A stretch of 53,342 nucleotides of DNA from Rheinheimera sp. (GTDB taxonomy: Bacteria; Pseudomonadota; Gammaproteobacteria; Enterobacterales; Alteromonadaceae). The notes under the pieces were generated by a model. It was not told the DNA's origin. It was given only the letters and a program-made list of their open reading frames with translations, and did not search any database. Below are positions 27,566 through 36,834 of this stretch, one piece after another (position 1 is the first letter of the stretch; the number at the start of each line of letters is the position of its first letter). The position numbers and the translations under genes are program-made. The stretch is taken from NCBI RefSeq assembly GCF_030824435.1, contig NZ_JAVBXS010000012.1, forward strand, positions 1 through 53,342, read 5' to 3'.

Positions 27566-27582
27566 CTTAAGAAATTGTTAAG
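27566..27582 (+). promoter_or_regulatory. PmrA-box-like direct repeat upstream of the LTA-synthase-like gene
   Basis: CTTAAG-AAATT-GTTAAG: same geometry as the site at 18969, with one deviation from YTTAAK (G at the first position of the second half). A further TTAA follows at 27585. As TTAA is self-complementary, the site also reads as an inverted repeat (CCTTAA-N7-TTAAGG), so a weak hairpin is an alternative. Confidence 0.45.
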
Positions 27583-27630
27583 GATTAACACGCAAACTCT
27601 GAAAATAAAAATAATACAGGGGTTGGTATT

Positions 27631-29667
27631 TTGTCTGAAATTTTGTCCGGGCGTGCAACTGCTGCGCCATCATTTTGGTTGCGCTTAAGTAGCCCTTATC
27701 TGTTATATCTGCGGTTTTTGTTGTTGGCGCTGACATTTTTGTCGTTGAGCCGCCTGCTGCTTTTTATCTGGCAATGGCCCAGGGTTGAACAAAGTGGTGC
27801 GCCAGCCTGGCTATTGTTGCAGGGGCTTAGAGCCGATCTGATTCTGCTGGGGCTGATGTTGCTGCTACCGTTGTTATTGGCACCTGTGTTAGCCATCCGG
27901 CAACTGCACCTTGTCTGGCAAAAGTTCAGTTTTTTCTGGTTGATGCTGATGCTGATGTTGCTGGTTTTTATTGAGCTGTCGACCCCGGCGTTTTTACTGC
28001 AATACGATGTCAGGCCAAACCGGCTTTATCTGGAATATCTGAAATACCCCAAAGAAGTGTTTGCCACCCTCTGGTATGGTTTCCGGCTGCCACTCCTGGC
28101 AGGTATCAGCGGCACGGCGTTATTGCTTTGGGGGGCTTATCGGTATTTGCGATTGGGCGCTGCGAAGTCCCATTGTTATTGCAATAAAACCTTGTGGTTA
28201 TCCTGGCCGCTGCTGCTGCTGTTGGTGTTTGTCGCTATCCGGTCAACGACCCAGCACAGACCCGCCAATCCGGCCATTTTTGCCATTACCCCGGATGCCA
28301 TGGTGAATTCTCTGGTGATTAGCTCGCCATATTCAGTGCTTTATGCCGCTTACAGCATGCGCCATGAAGCCAGCTCCAGCGAGATTTACGGCAAATTGCC
28401 GGTTGAGCAAATGTTGCAGTCGGCACTGGATTGGCCCTGGCTGAAAGGTCTGCAATTCCATGATAAAAATTTGCCGACTTTGCACCAGCAACAGGCAACA
28501 GCGGTGCGGACCAAACCGCTGAATATAGTGATAGTGCTGCAGGAAAGTATGGGCGCCACTTTTGTGCAGTCGCTGGGCGGCGAAGGGGTCACACCTGAAC
28601 TTGAAAAGCTGAAACAACAAGGCATTTGGTTTAACAATATGTACGCTACCGGCACCCGCTCGGTACGGGGCATTGAAGCTGTGGTGGCAGGTTTTGCGCC
28701 AACACCGGCTCAAAGCACAGTGAAGCTTTCAAACAGCCAAAACAACTTCAGCACTATTGCCTCCATCTTAAAAAAACAGGGTTATCACACCCAGTTTATT
28801 TATGGTGGAGAAGCGCATTTTGACAATATGCGTAGTTATTTTACCGGCAATGGTTTTAGCGATATTGTTGATTTTACAAGAATTGATAAACCACAATTTG
28901 TTGGCAGTTGGGGCGCCAGTGATGAAGATTTATTTCGCACAGCACACGCACAATTGCAGCAGTTACACCAGCAAGGCAAAGCTTTTTTTAGTTTAATTTT
29001 CACCTCCAGCAACCATGAGCCTTTTGAGTTTCCTGACGGCCGTATCAGTTTGCATCAAGAGCCTAAAGCGCAGGTGAATAACGCGGTGAAATACGCAGAC
29101 TGGGCCATGGGGCAGTTTTTCAGGCAGGCGATGCAAGCTGATTATTGGCAAGACACTTTGTTTTTAGTGGTGGCCGATCACGACAACAGGGTGTATGGCA
29201 GTAACCTGGTGCCGGTGGAAAAATTCCAAATTCCGGCACTGATTTTAGGCGCCGATATAAAGCCGCAACAAATTAACACGCTAGCCAGCCAAATTGATTT
29301 GGCGCCAACGATATTGTCGATGGCCGGTATTTCCGCTTGCCATCCGCTGACAGGGCGTGATTTTAGTCGTGATAGCACAAGCCCTGGCCGCGCTTTATTG
29401 CAGTTTGATCAATATTTTGCCCTGATGCAGCAGGATGACCGGCAGAACGCTCTGCAGCAAAACGAACAGCATGAGCTGGTGATTTTAAAACCGAACCAAC
29501 AAGCGGTAAAAGGCCATTACAACAAAACCAGCAAACAACTTAGTTTGAGCACAGAGGCGGTATCTGACGCCGAAAAAACCAAAGCGTTGGCTGAAGTGCA
29601 GTTGCCTTCTTATTTATACCGTGAACAAAAGTTTCAGGATAAAACGGCTTGTGTGGCATCGGCCTGA
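27631..29667 (+). CDS. LTA-synthase-like membrane phosphotransferase (sulfatase fold)
   Basis: A 678-residue inner-membrane protein with five N-terminal helices (to about residue 205) and a periplasmic sulfatase-fold domain from about residue 295. Metal and catalytic positions typical of LtaS/MdoB are visible: E305 (VLQESMG), nucleophile T342 in TGTRSVRG, the histidine of SSNHEPF and the ADHDNR motif. In Gram-negatives such enzymes move phosphoglycerol or similar head groups onto glycans or lipids; the substrate cannot be told. The start is TTG with AGGGG eight bases upstream. It follows the barrel gene by 89 bp, behind a PmrA-box-like site. Confidence 0.88.
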   Translation: MSEILSGRATAAPSFWLRLSSPYLLYLRFLLLALTFLSLSRLLLFIWQWPRVEQSGAPAWLLLQGLRADLILLGLMLLLPLLLAPVLAIRQLHLVWQKFSFFWLMLMLMLLVFIELSTPAFLLQYDVRPNRLYLEYLKYPKEVFATLWYGFRLPLLAGISGTALLLWGAYRYLRLGAAKSHCYCNKTLWLSWPLLLLLVFVAIRSTTQHRPANPAIFAITPDAMVNSLVISSPYSVLYAAYSMRHEASSSEIYGKLPVEQMLQSALDWPWLKGLQFHDKNLPTLHQQQATAVRTKPLNIVIVLQESMGATFVQSLGGEGVTPELEKLKQQGIWFNNMYATGTRSVRGIEAVVAGFAPTPAQSTVKLSNSQNNFSTIASILKKQGYHTQFIYGGEAHFDNMRSYFTGNGFSDIVDFTRIDKPQFVGSWGASDEDLFRTAHAQLQQLHQQGKAFFSLIFTSSNHEPFEFPDGRISLHQEPKAQVNNAVKYADWAMGQFFRQAMQADYWQDTLFLVVADHDNRVYGSNLVPVEKFQIPALILGADIKPQQINTLASQIDLAPTILSMAGISACHPLTGRDFSRDSTSPGRALLQFDQYFALMQQDDRQNALQQNEQHELVILKPNQQAVKGHYNKTSKQLSLSTEAVSDAEKTKALAEVQLPSYLYREQKFQDKTACVASA

Positions 29668-29828
29668 GTTGCTGTTGTGATGAGCTTTTACCCGCGGACA
29701 ATTTGCCAACCGACCTGTTTTGCTGGCGCTAGTCTCAACTTTTTTGTGCTTCAGAACAAACTTCAGTTAAATGAGGCTGAAGAACCCGGTGCGCTGGGAT
29801 AACTAAAACCACAACAAATACCCGGAAT

Positions 29829-31340
29829 ATGATGAAAACAAAACTCTTTTTACTAGGCGCTTGCTGTGTGCTGGCGCTTGCTGCGCCGGCTCAGGCCACT
29901 GAGCGCAAAATAGAAGCCGACACTGTGGTGGTAACCCAACATAAAACCACAGTGAATGACCAGTCGTTTCCATACAGCGCCACCACTGGCACTCAGCCGG
30001 TGTGGGATGATGAAGGTAACCCTGTTGCTGCTGTGTTTTACACTTATTACCAACGCACTGATATTAAAGATAAAAGCAAAAGGCCTTTATTAATTTCTTT
30101 TAACGGTGGCCCTGGCTCTGCTTCGGTCTGGATGCAAATTGCTTACACCGGCCCTAAAGCGCTGAATGTTGATAGTGAAGGTTATCCGCTACAACCTTAT
30201 GGCACTAAACAAAACCCATATTCGGTGCTGGATACCGCTGACATTGTGTTTGTGAATCCGGTGAACACCGCTTATTCGCGCGTTTTGCCTGGCAAAGACG
30301 GCAAAATGATGAGTAAAGACGAGCAGGCCAAAATGTTTTTTGGTGTCAACGCCGACGTCAAATACCTGGCTGAGTGGATCAACACTTTTGTCAGCCGTAA
30401 CGAACGTTGGCAGTCGCCTAAGTATCTGATTGGTGAAAGCTACGGTACCACAAGGGTGTCTGGTTTAGCTCTTGCGCTGCAAAATATGCAGTGGATGTAT
30501 TTAAACGGTGTGGTGCTGGTGTCGCCAACCGAAATTGGTATTAAAAGGGAAGGCCCGGTGGATGTGGCGAACCGTTTACCGTATTTTGCCGCCACCGCCT
30601 GGTATCACAAAAAACTCAGCCCTGAGCTGCAGCAACAAGACTTAATGGATATATTGCCAAAAGTCGAAGACTTCACCATTAACCAATATTTGCCAGCCCT
30701 TGCCAAAGGCGCTTTTATCAGCCCGGAAGAAAAAGATCAGGTAGCCCGTCAGGTGGCGCAATATGCCGGTTTATCTCTGCAAGCCGTGCTGCAGAACAAT
30801 CTGGATATTCCAAACGATTTTTTCTGGAAAGAGCTGCTGCGTGACCGCGGCCAAACCGTGGGCCGGTTAGATTCCCGTTATATCGGCATTGACCGCAAAG
30901 ACGCAGGGGTAGAACCCGATTTTAACGCCGAGCTGACGTCCTGGCTGCACTCTTTTACGCCAGCTATTAACCATTACCTGCGTACTGAGCTGAATTACAA
31001 AACTGATGTGAAATACAATATGTTTGGTCCGGTGCGGCCCTGGGACAACAGCGACGACAATACCGGCGAAAATTTAAGGCAGGCGATGGCGCAAAACCCC
31101 TACCTGAATGTGATGATCCAGTCCGGTTATTATGACGGTGCCACCAACTATTTTGACGCCAAATACAGCATGTGGCAGCTGGATCCAAGCGGCAAAATGA
31201 AAAACCGCCTGAGTTTTAAAGGCTATCGCAGCGGCCATATGATGTATTTACGCTACGAAGATTTAAAACAGTCGAACCAGGATTTACGTGATTTTATTCA
31301 GGCGACGTTACCTGCGGCAGATAAAGCAGCTAAGTATTAA
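29829..31340 (+). CDS. Serine carboxypeptidase-like protein, peptidase family S10
   Basis: A 503-residue exported peptidase. The signal peptide ends at AQA (about residue 23). The FNGGPGSASVW oxyanion region (91-101), S204 in GESYGTTR, the aspartate in QSGYYDGATNY and the histidine in YRSGHMMYLR complete the S10 catalytic triad. Bacterial S10 members probably trim peptides in the periplasm or outside the cell. It has its own 161-bp upstream gap, where I see no clear promoter, and a terminator 26 bp downstream. Confidence 0.93.
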   Translation: MMKTKLFLLGACCVLALAAPAQATERKIEADTVVVTQHKTTVNDQSFPYSATTGTQPVWDDEGNPVAAVFYTYYQRTDIKDKSKRPLLISFNGGPGSASVWMQIAYTGPKALNVDSEGYPLQPYGTKQNPYSVLDTADIVFVNPVNTAYSRVLPGKDGKMMSKDEQAKMFFGVNADVKYLAEWINTFVSRNERWQSPKYLIGESYGTTRVSGLALALQNMQWMYLNGVVLVSPTEIGIKREGPVDVANRLPYFAATAWYHKKLSPELQQQDLMDILPKVEDFTINQYLPALAKGAFISPEEKDQVARQVAQYAGLSLQAVLQNNLDIPNDFFWKELLRDRGQTVGRLDSRYIGIDRKDAGVEPDFNAELTSWLHSFTPAINHYLRTELNYKTDVKYNMFGPVRPWDNSDDNTGENLRQAMAQNPYLNVMIQSGYYDGATNYFDAKYSMWQLDPSGKMKNRLSFKGYRSGHMMYLRYEDLKQSNQDLRDFIQATLPAADKAAKY

Positions 31341-31365
31341 ATTCAGCTTATAAAATAGGTTCTGA

Positions 31366-31392
31366 GGGCTGTCATCAAGGCAGCCCTTTTTT
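31366..31392 (+). terminator. Rho-independent terminator after the S10 peptidase gene
   Basis: Stem GGGCTG / CAGCCC with a 9-nt loop and six T. It ends the peptidase transcript. Confidence 0.88.
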
Positions 31393-31487
31393 ATTGGTTG
31401 CCGGTAAGAAGTCTTGATGATGCAAAGGCCCGATATTGTGAAGGGACGCCGCTGTGCCCATTACAGCTTTTGTGTGGTCGCCTGAAA

Positions 31488-31541
31488 ACAAAGATCACAA
31501 AAACAAAGATCACAAAAACAACGATCACAAAAACAGCGAAA
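31488..31541 (+). repeat. Tandem 15-bp direct repeat upstream of glnS
   Basis: Two identical units ACAAAGATCACAAAA (31488-31502, 31503-31517), a third with one change (31518-31532) and a degenerate fourth start (from 31533). The array ends about 37 bp before the putative glnS -10 element, so copy number could affect upstream promoter DNA. The remainder of the 301-bp gap (31341-31641) holds the terminator at 31366 and the glnS promoter. Confidence 0.92.
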
Positions 31542-31554
31542 GCCAAACTCGCTA

Positions 31555-31583
31555 CTGGTCAGCGCTTAGGTTGCTGTTATAAT
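31555..31583 (+). promoter_or_regulatory. Candidate glnS promoter with GC-rich discriminator
   Basis: Consensus -10 TATAAT (31578-31583) followed by GCGGCC; the -35 (CTGGTC, 31555-31560, 17-bp spacer) is poor. The GC-rich discriminator is typical of growth-rate-controlled translation genes. Confidence 0.5.
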
Positions 31584-31641
31584 GCGGCCAACTGATTTTT
31601 TTCTTCCTTTATTTTTGTCGACACACAAGGATCTGATTTAT

Positions 31642-33303
31642 ATGGCGGACATCGAAACACGCCCAACCAATTTTATCCGGCAGATTATTGATGCCGATTT
31701 AGCTTCCGGCAAACACAACACAGTGCAAACCCGTTTCCCGCCTGAGCCAAATGGTTATCTGCACATTGGTCATGCCAAATCTATTTGTTTAAATTTTGGT
31801 ATTGCCCAGGATTATCAGGGCCAGTGTAATCTGCGTTTTGACGACACCAACCCGGAAAAAGAAAACATCGATTTTGTAAATTCCATTCAGAATGATGTGA
31901 ACTGGCTGGGTTTTCAGTGGGATGGCGCAGTGCGTTATTCTTCTGATTATTTTGACGCTTTGTACGGTTATGCTGTTGAACTGATTAACAAAGGTCTGGC
32001 TTATGTGTGTTTTTTAAATGCCGAAGAAATGCGTCAGTACCGTGGCAGCTTAACTGAGCCTGGCAAACACAGCCCGTACCGCGACACCACACCTGCTGAA
32101 AACCTGGCGCTGTTTGAAAAAATGCGTGCTGGTGGTTTTAAAGAAGGTGAATGTTCACTGCGCGCCAAAATTGATATGACATCACCTTTTATCTGTATGC
32201 GCGACCCGGTGATTTACCGCGTGAAGTTTGCCCATCACCACCAAACCGGTGACAAGTGGTGCATTTACCCAATGTACGACTTCACGCACTGTATTTCGGA
32301 TGCGCTCGAAGGCATTACCCATTCGCTCTGTACGCTGGAATTCCAGGACAACCGCCGTTTATACGACTGGATTTTGGATAACATCACTATTGCCTGCCAC
32401 CCGCAGCAAATTGAGTTTTCCCGTCTGAACCTGGAATATCAGGTGATGAGTAAACGTAAGTTGCACACCCTGGTGGAAGGGGGTCATGTGTCTGGTTGGG
32501 ACGACCCGCGGATGCCAACCATTGCCGGTTTACGCCGCCGTGGTTATACACCAGCGTCTTTGCGTGAATTTGCCAAACGTATTGGTATCACCAAACAAGA
32601 CAATATGATTGAAGCAAGTGCGCTGGATGCTTGTATCCGTGAAGATTTAGACGCCCATGCGCCACGTGCTATGGCGGTGATTGACCCGCTGAAAATCACT
32701 TTAAGCAACTATCCGGCTGATAAAGTCGAGTGGCTGGACGTACACAATCACCCGAAAGAAGAAGCCATGGGTAGCCGTCAGGTGCCTTTTGGTAAAGTGA
32801 TTTATATCGACCGCGCCGATTTTAGAGAAGAAGCCAATAAAAAATACAAACGTATGGTGACTGGTGGTGAAGTACGTTTACGTGGTGCTTATGTGGTGCG
32901 GGCTGACGAAGTCATTAAAGATGAAGCCGGTAATATTGTTGAGCTGATTTGTAGTTACGACCCGGACACTTTAGGTGTCAATCCTGCCGATGGCCGTAAA
33001 GTGCGCGGTGTAATTCACTGGGTGGAAGCCAGTCAGGCCAGGCCGGCAGAGTTTCGTGTGTACGATAAGCTCTTTACCGTGCCAAATCCGGCAGCGGAAG
33101 AGGACTTTATTCAGGTGATTAACCCGCAGTCATTAACTATCAAACATGGTTTTGTCGAGCCAAGTCTGGTTGATGCCAAGCCTGAGCAGGCTTATCAGTT
33201 TGAGCGTGAAGGTTATTATTGCGCCGACAATAAAGATTTCAGCAAAAACAAGCTGGTGTTTAACCGCACTGTGGCACTGCGGGATACCTTCTTCGAAGAT
33301 TAA
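31642..33303 (+). CDS. glnS: Glutaminyl-tRNA synthetase
   Basis: GlnRS charges tRNA-Gln with glutamine. From the ATG at 31642 (AAGGA ten bases upstream) the protein has 553 residues and begins in the standard GlnRS way. The class I HIGH motif is at 41-44 ([14 protein letters not shown]) and the KMSKS counterpart is VMSKRKL near residue 270. The C-terminal anticodon-binding beta-barrels are present. The frame is open to 31582, but that part lies over the promoter. Confidence 0.98.
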   Translation: MADIETRPTNFIRQIIDADLASGKHNTVQTRFPPEPNGYLHIGHAKSICLNFGIAQDYQGQCNLRFDDTNPEKENIDFVNSIQNDVNWLGFQWDGAVRYSSDYFDALYGYAVELINKGLAYVCFLNAEEMRQYRGSLTEPGKHSPYRDTTPAENLALFEKMRAGGFKEGECSLRAKIDMTSPFICMRDPVIYRVKFAHHHQTGDKWCIYPMYDFTHCISDALEGITHSLCTLEFQDNRRLYDWILDNITIACHPQQIEFSRLNLEYQVMSKRKLHTLVEGGHVSGWDDPRMPTIAGLRRRGYTPASLREFAKRIGITKQDNMIEASALDACIREDLDAHAPRAMAVIDPLKITLSNYPADKVEWLDVHNHPKEEAMGSRQVPFGKVIYIDRADFREEANKKYKRMVTGGEVRLRGAYVVRADEVIKDEAGNIVELICSYDPDTLGVNPADGRKVRGVIHWVEASQARPAEFRVYDKLFTVPNPAAEEDFIQVINPQSLTIKHGFVEPSLVDAKPEQAYQFEREGYYCADNKDFSKNKLVFNRTVALRDTFFED

Positions 33304-33328
33304 ATCCTGTTACCTGATGTGATTCCGT

Positions 33329-33356
33329 AAAAAACCAGCATTGTGCTGGTTTTTTT
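33329..33356 (+). terminator. Rho-independent terminator after glnS
   Basis: Stem AAAAAACCAGCA / TGCTGGTTTTTT with a 3-nt loop and a T-run. The 178 bp from here to the next gene show no further feature. Confidence 0.94.
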
Positions 33357-33534
33357 ATGCTTTTTTATACGGAGCTGCTGTTGGCGGCGAGGCTGCAGCA
33401 AAGTGCAAAAGGGCCAGTTATGGCGGCAAGGCGTGGATTGTTGAATAAAACCTGCAATACCCCGGCAAATCTTGCCAATCACTGCTGGCGGGCATTACCA
33501 TGGACTGACAAAGCCGAACTATAAGAGAGCCTCA

Positions 33535-34152
33535 GTGGACGTATTTTTTGCCGTATTGTTTTTTGCTTTTTCCAGCACCATCACGCCTGGGCCAAACAAC
33601 ATTATGATGATGAGTTCAGGTGTGAATTATGGTGTTAAAGCCAGTTTGCCGCATTTATTCGGCATCTGTGTTGGCTTTCCGCTGATGGTGCTGATGATAG
33701 GGCTGGGTTTTGGTGTGGTGCTAAGCAATCAGCCCTGGTTACACCTGACGATTAAAGTGCTGGGGGTGTTGTATCTGTGTTGGCTGGCCTGGAAAATTGC
33801 CAGTAGCAGACCCACTTCGCTTGAAGGCAGCAACAGCAAACCTTTTAGTTTCCTGCAGGCGGCCGCTTTTCAGTGGGTCAATGGTAAAGCCTGGGTGATG
33901 GCATCGGGCGCAGTGGCCGCTTTTACCACTATGCAGGGCCAGTTTTATCAGGATGTGATGCAAATCACTTTGGCATTTTTATTAATGAGCCTGCCTTGTG
34001 TCGGCAGCTGGTTATTATTTGGCGCTTTACTCAGGCGCTGGCTGAACCAACCTACAGCACAACGTATCTTTAATATGGCGATGGCGTTATTGTTGTTGCT
34101 TTCGGTTTGGCCTGTAGTGCAGGAAATTATGCAACAGCAGATGCCATTCTGA
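33535..34152 (+). CDS. LysE/RhtB-family amino-acid exporter
   Basis: A 205-residue inner-membrane protein with about six helices. The N-terminal TPGPNNIMMMSSGVNYG segment is the LysE/RhtB signature. Such proteins export amino acids; the substrate is not predictable. The start is taken as GTG 33535, where the hydrophobic first helix begins and AAGAGAG lies upstream; an upstream in-frame extension to 33472 is polar and unlike the family. Confidence 0.92.
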   Translation: MDVFFAVLFFAFSSTITPGPNNIMMMSSGVNYGVKASLPHLFGICVGFPLMVLMIGLGFGVVLSNQPWLHLTIKVLGVLYLCWLAWKIASSRPTSLEGSNSKPFSFLQAAAFQWVNGKAWVMASGAVAAFTTMQGQFYQDVMQITLAFLLMSLPCVGSWLLFGALLRRWLNQPTAQRIFNMAMALLLLLSVWPVVQEIMQQQMPF

Positions 34153-34168
34153 TGGTTATCTTGCAGCC

Positions 34169-34228
34169 ATTAAAGTGGTTGAAAATTAAACGGTTAAGAA
34201 TTAAATGGCCAAGAACTAAATGGAGAGC
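34169..34228 (+). repeat. Degenerate tandem 15-bp direct repeat between lysE-like and rhodanese genes
   Basis: Units follow ATTAAAYGGYYAAGA: 34169-34184 (16 bp, most diverged), 34185-34199, 34200-34214 and a partial 34215-34228. The last copy supplies the GGAG ribosome site of the rhodanese gene, so the array reaches into the translation start region. Confidence 0.8.
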
Positions 34229-34231
34229 AAC

Positions 34232-34630
34232 ATGAATACACAATTGACCCTAAGCCGCACTCTGATAGCGGCTCCAGTATGGGCACTGACCTTGTTACTT
34301 GCCATCACAAGCCCAGCCTCAAACGCCGAAGCAACACAAGTAGCTGCAGCACAGGCACAACAGGCCGAAACTGCTATCTGGATTGACGTGCGTACTGCCG
34401 AAGAATATAACGCCGGTCATCTGCAAGGTGCGGTACATATTCCCCATGAACAAATAGCCGATAAAATTGCGGCTGTGACCGCAGATAAAAATGCGGTGAT
34501 TTATCTGTATTGCCGCAGTGGCCGCCGCTCTGGTTTGGCGCTGGAAAGTCTGCAGGCGCTGGGATACAGCAAAGTGGTGAATGCCGGCGGTTATGAAGCG
34601 CTCAAAGCTAAAAAAACAACAGGGCAATAA
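34232..34630 (+). CDS. Periplasmic single-domain rhodanese
   Basis: A 132-residue sulfurtransferase-type protein. The N-terminal signal segment ends near SNAEA, and the mature part is one rhodanese domain. C94 in the active loop CRSGRRSG can carry a persulfide. DVRTAEEYNAGHLQGAVHIPH is the usual N-terminal CDC25-like motif. The ATG at 34232 is chosen because GGAG, inside the last tandem repeat copy, lies six bases before it. Substrate unknown; PspE-like roles are possible. Confidence 0.92.
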   Translation: MNTQLTLSRTLIAAPVWALTLLLAITSPASNAEATQVAAAQAQQAETAIWIDVRTAEEYNAGHLQGAVHIPHEQIADKIAAVTADKNAVIYLYCRSGRRSGLALESLQALGYSKVVNAGGYEALKAKKTTGQ

Positions 34631-34639
34631 CATATGAAT

Positions 34640-34661
34640 AAGCCGCTTTGGTGCGGCTTTT
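34640..34661 (+). terminator. Rho-independent terminator after the rhodanese gene
   Basis: Stem AAGCCGC / GCGGCTT with a 6-nt loop and a short T-run. Confidence 0.8.
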
Positions 34662-34718
34662 GCTGTTTTCTGTTAACCCTTATTAAATATTTGCCGATGC
34701 CGGAGGATCTTCAGCCCG

Positions 34719-35255
34719 ATGCGCGAGCAGCAGTTGGAAAAGCTTAAGCTGGAGCATGATGCCGCCAGACTCTTTATGCGGTTGTATGAACAACAATATC
34801 AAAGACCTATGCGGCATATATGGCATAACGAACCGGCTAAACCAGACGTTTCCTGTTATCTGGCCGATGAGCGGTTGGATTTGGAAATTGCCCACTTATA
34901 TGGCAGTGAAGTGGAAGCCATGCAGATTTTAGGCAGACCTTTGTCATTGCAAACCCACCAGGAATTACTGGCGTTACAACAAGTACCGGCTGAAGACCGG
35001 TTATTGGAAGCGCTGAACCGGCTGATTGAACAAAAAGGCCATAAAAGTTACGACAGTAAAAGGGTGTGGCTGGTGATCCGCAATGCCAACCCACACTGGC
35101 GCAGTCAGGATTTACAACAACACAGACCCCGTTTGTTATTGCCAAGCCAACATCCTTTTGAACAAATCTGGTTAGTCGGCGACTTATTTGGTTTGTCGGG
35201 TATAGTGCCGTTATTCCCGCTGGAGTTATGGCGTCAGGCCAGGAGTCCGGGGTGA
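34719..35255 (+). CDS. Unknown protein, possible PD-(D/E)XK nuclease-like fold
   Basis: A 178-residue cytoplasmic protein without a recognised family. D43 (KPDVSCY) followed by E56 (RLDLEIAHLYG) and a helical N-terminus resemble the core of PD-(D/E)XK nucleases, though the lysine after the glutamate is replaced by alanine. A second beta-rich part carries RVWLVIRNANPHW and FEQIWLVGDLFG. It shares a four-base overlap with the next membrane-protein gene. The nuclease idea is a weak inference; activity could be lost. Confidence 0.6.
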   Translation: MREQQLEKLKLEHDAARLFMRLYEQQYQRPMRHIWHNEPAKPDVSCYLADERLDLEIAHLYGSEVEAMQILGRPLSLQTHQELLALQQVPAEDRLLEALNRLIEQKGHKSYDSKRVWLVIRNANPHWRSQDLQQHRPRLLLPSQHPFEQIWLVGDLFGLSGIVPLFPLELWRQARSPG

Positions 35256-35629
35256 TTGGGTATTACCGGCGTTATTTGCATCTTTTATTTTTACTTGCAC
35301 AACAGCAAAACCCGCGCGACGGCGTTGTTTGGGGCTGTTGTTGCCTTATTTTTGCAAGTTTACCGCTGTTGTTATGGCTGAATGTCGCCAATGTGTGGTT
35401 ATTGCTGCCTGCAGTGCTGGGTTTATGGCTGTTGTTGTATTTATGGGTTGGGGCTGCTTTTGGCAGTGCTGCGCCAGCGCCTCGTTTGCAACCCCTGCGT
35501 GATAAACTGCGGCTTATGTTTTACCGGCTGAAATTGCACAGTCTGGCTTTGATGACACTGGCTTTATTGCTGCTGAGTTGTTATGCCAGTGCCAAGCTGG
35601 TGTCGGTGTTGCTCAGGCGTTTGATATAA
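35252..35629 (+). CDS. Small membrane protein of unknown function
   Basis: A 125-residue protein with about three hydrophobic helices (VVWGCCCLIFASLPLLLWL, VWLLLPAVLGLWLLLYLWV, a C-terminal LALLLLSC) and a basic loop. The GTG at 35252 is favoured because AGGAG sits six bases upstream and it gives the four-base overlap with the preceding stop; an ATG at 35228 is the alternative. The pair with the preceding gene suggests joint function. Family not recognised. Confidence 0.65.
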   Translation: MIGYYRRYLHLLFLLAQQQNPRDGVVWGCCCLIFASLPLLLWLNVANVWLLLPAVLGLWLLLYLWVGAAFGSAAPAPRLQPLRDKLRLMFYRLKLHSLALMTLALLLLSCYASAKLVSVLLRRLI

Positions 35630-35640
35630 AAGGTTTTTGA

Positions 35641-36813
35641 ATGACAAGCATGCTTCGTCGTTGTGATATTTTTTGCAGTGTTATCGATAATTTTGGTGAT
35701 ATTGGTATTTGTTGGCGCCTTGCCAGACAGCTGGTGGCCGAACATCAATTGGATGTGACTTTGTGGGTGGATGACCTGAAAAGTTTTGCCCGTATTTGCC
35801 CTGAAGTTCAGCCTGCAGTTTTAACGCAGCGTATCGCCGGGGTATGGGTACGGTTTTGGAGTCAGCCCTTGCCACAGTTAAGTCCGCAGGAGTACCCAAA
35901 GCTTGTGATTGAAGCTTTGGCTTGCACTATTCCCCGTACTTATCTGGAACTTTTGGCACAGCATCAACCAGAGGCACTTTGGCTGAATCTGGAGTATTTA
36001 TCGGCCGAAGACTGGGTGCATGGTTGTCATGGTTTAGCATCACCACAACAAGGTTTGTCATTAAATAAATATTTTTTCTTCCCGGGTTTTACCGAACAAA
36101 CCGGTGCTTTGTTACGGGAGCGGGACCTGGTGCAGCGGCTGGATGCTTTTGCCGGCAGCACTGCAGCACAACAGCAGTTCTGGACTGAACTGGGACTATC
36201 GCATGTGATTGACTTTGATACCAAAGTGTCGCTGTTTGCTTATGGCCAGGCGTCAATAGAGTCATGGCTAGCGCAGCTTTGCACAGCACAAACAAGCACG
36301 GCACTGTTGGTGCCTGAAGGAGTGCTGGCCAATCAGTTAAAAACACTTTGGCCAGAGCTTGCAACCCATACTTCTGCGCAGCGCGGAGCGCTTCGGATTG
36401 ATATTTTGCCTTTTATGCCACAGCCGCAATACGACTATTTGCTGGCGGCTTGTGACATTAATTTTGTTCGTGGTGAAGATTCTGTGATTCGGGCGCACTG
36501 GGCTGCCAAAGCTTTTATCTGGCAAATTTACCGCCAGCAAGAGCAGGCCCATCAGGTGAAACTGGAGGCATTTTTATCGCTGTATCTGGCAGCAGCACCA
36601 GAGCCGTTAAAAGCACTATTATTGGCGTTACACAGGCGCTGGGATAATGAGTTACCTCTTGCGGAGCTTTGGCCTTTATTGCTTGAAAACAAAGATAAAA
36701 TTGCACTTTATAACCAACAATGGCGTTCTTTTTTAATGACACATGAAGATCTTGCCAGCAACCTCGTGCGTTTTGCTGAAAATAAATGTAAAATGCCCCG
36801 CAATTTTTCCTAA
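35641..36813 (+). CDS. earP: EF-P arginine rhamnosyltransferase EarP
   Basis: EarP transfers rhamnose from dTDP-rhamnose to an arginine of elongation factor P. The 390-residue length and the N-terminal IDNFGDIGICWRLARQL motif, with D16 and D20 in the catalytic region, are diagnostic, as is the late RGEDSVIRAHWAAK segment. It lies 21 bp upstream of efp, the standard earP-efp pair. The dTDP-rhamnose genes are not in the window. Confidence 0.96.
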   Translation: MTSMLRRCDIFCSVIDNFGDIGICWRLARQLVAEHQLDVTLWVDDLKSFARICPEVQPAVLTQRIAGVWVRFWSQPLPQLSPQEYPKLVIEALACTIPRTYLELLAQHQPEALWLNLEYLSAEDWVHGCHGLASPQQGLSLNKYFFFPGFTEQTGALLRERDLVQRLDAFAGSTAAQQQFWTELGLSHVIDFDTKVSLFAYGQASIESWLAQLCTAQTSTALLVPEGVLANQLKTLWPELATHTSAQRGALRIDILPFMPQPQYDYLLAACDINFVRGEDSVIRAHWAAKAFIWQIYRQQEQAHQVKLEAFLSLYLAAAPEPLKALLLALHRRWDNELPLAELWPLLLENKDKIALYNQQWRSFLMTHEDLASNLVRFAENKCKMPRNFS

Positions 36814-36834
36814 CAAGAAGATATTTCAATTATG

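Noticed and set aside
29710-29745. TAGTC near 29731 as another acetate-regulon site
   Set aside because: Only one half of the motif; no CGACT partner at the right spacing.
31398-31595. Plus-strand ORF of 65 codons with a repeated Lys-Ile-Thr-Lys-Thr pattern
   Set aside because: The pattern is the translated 15-bp DNA repeat; the ORF covers the glnS promoter and has no ribosome site.
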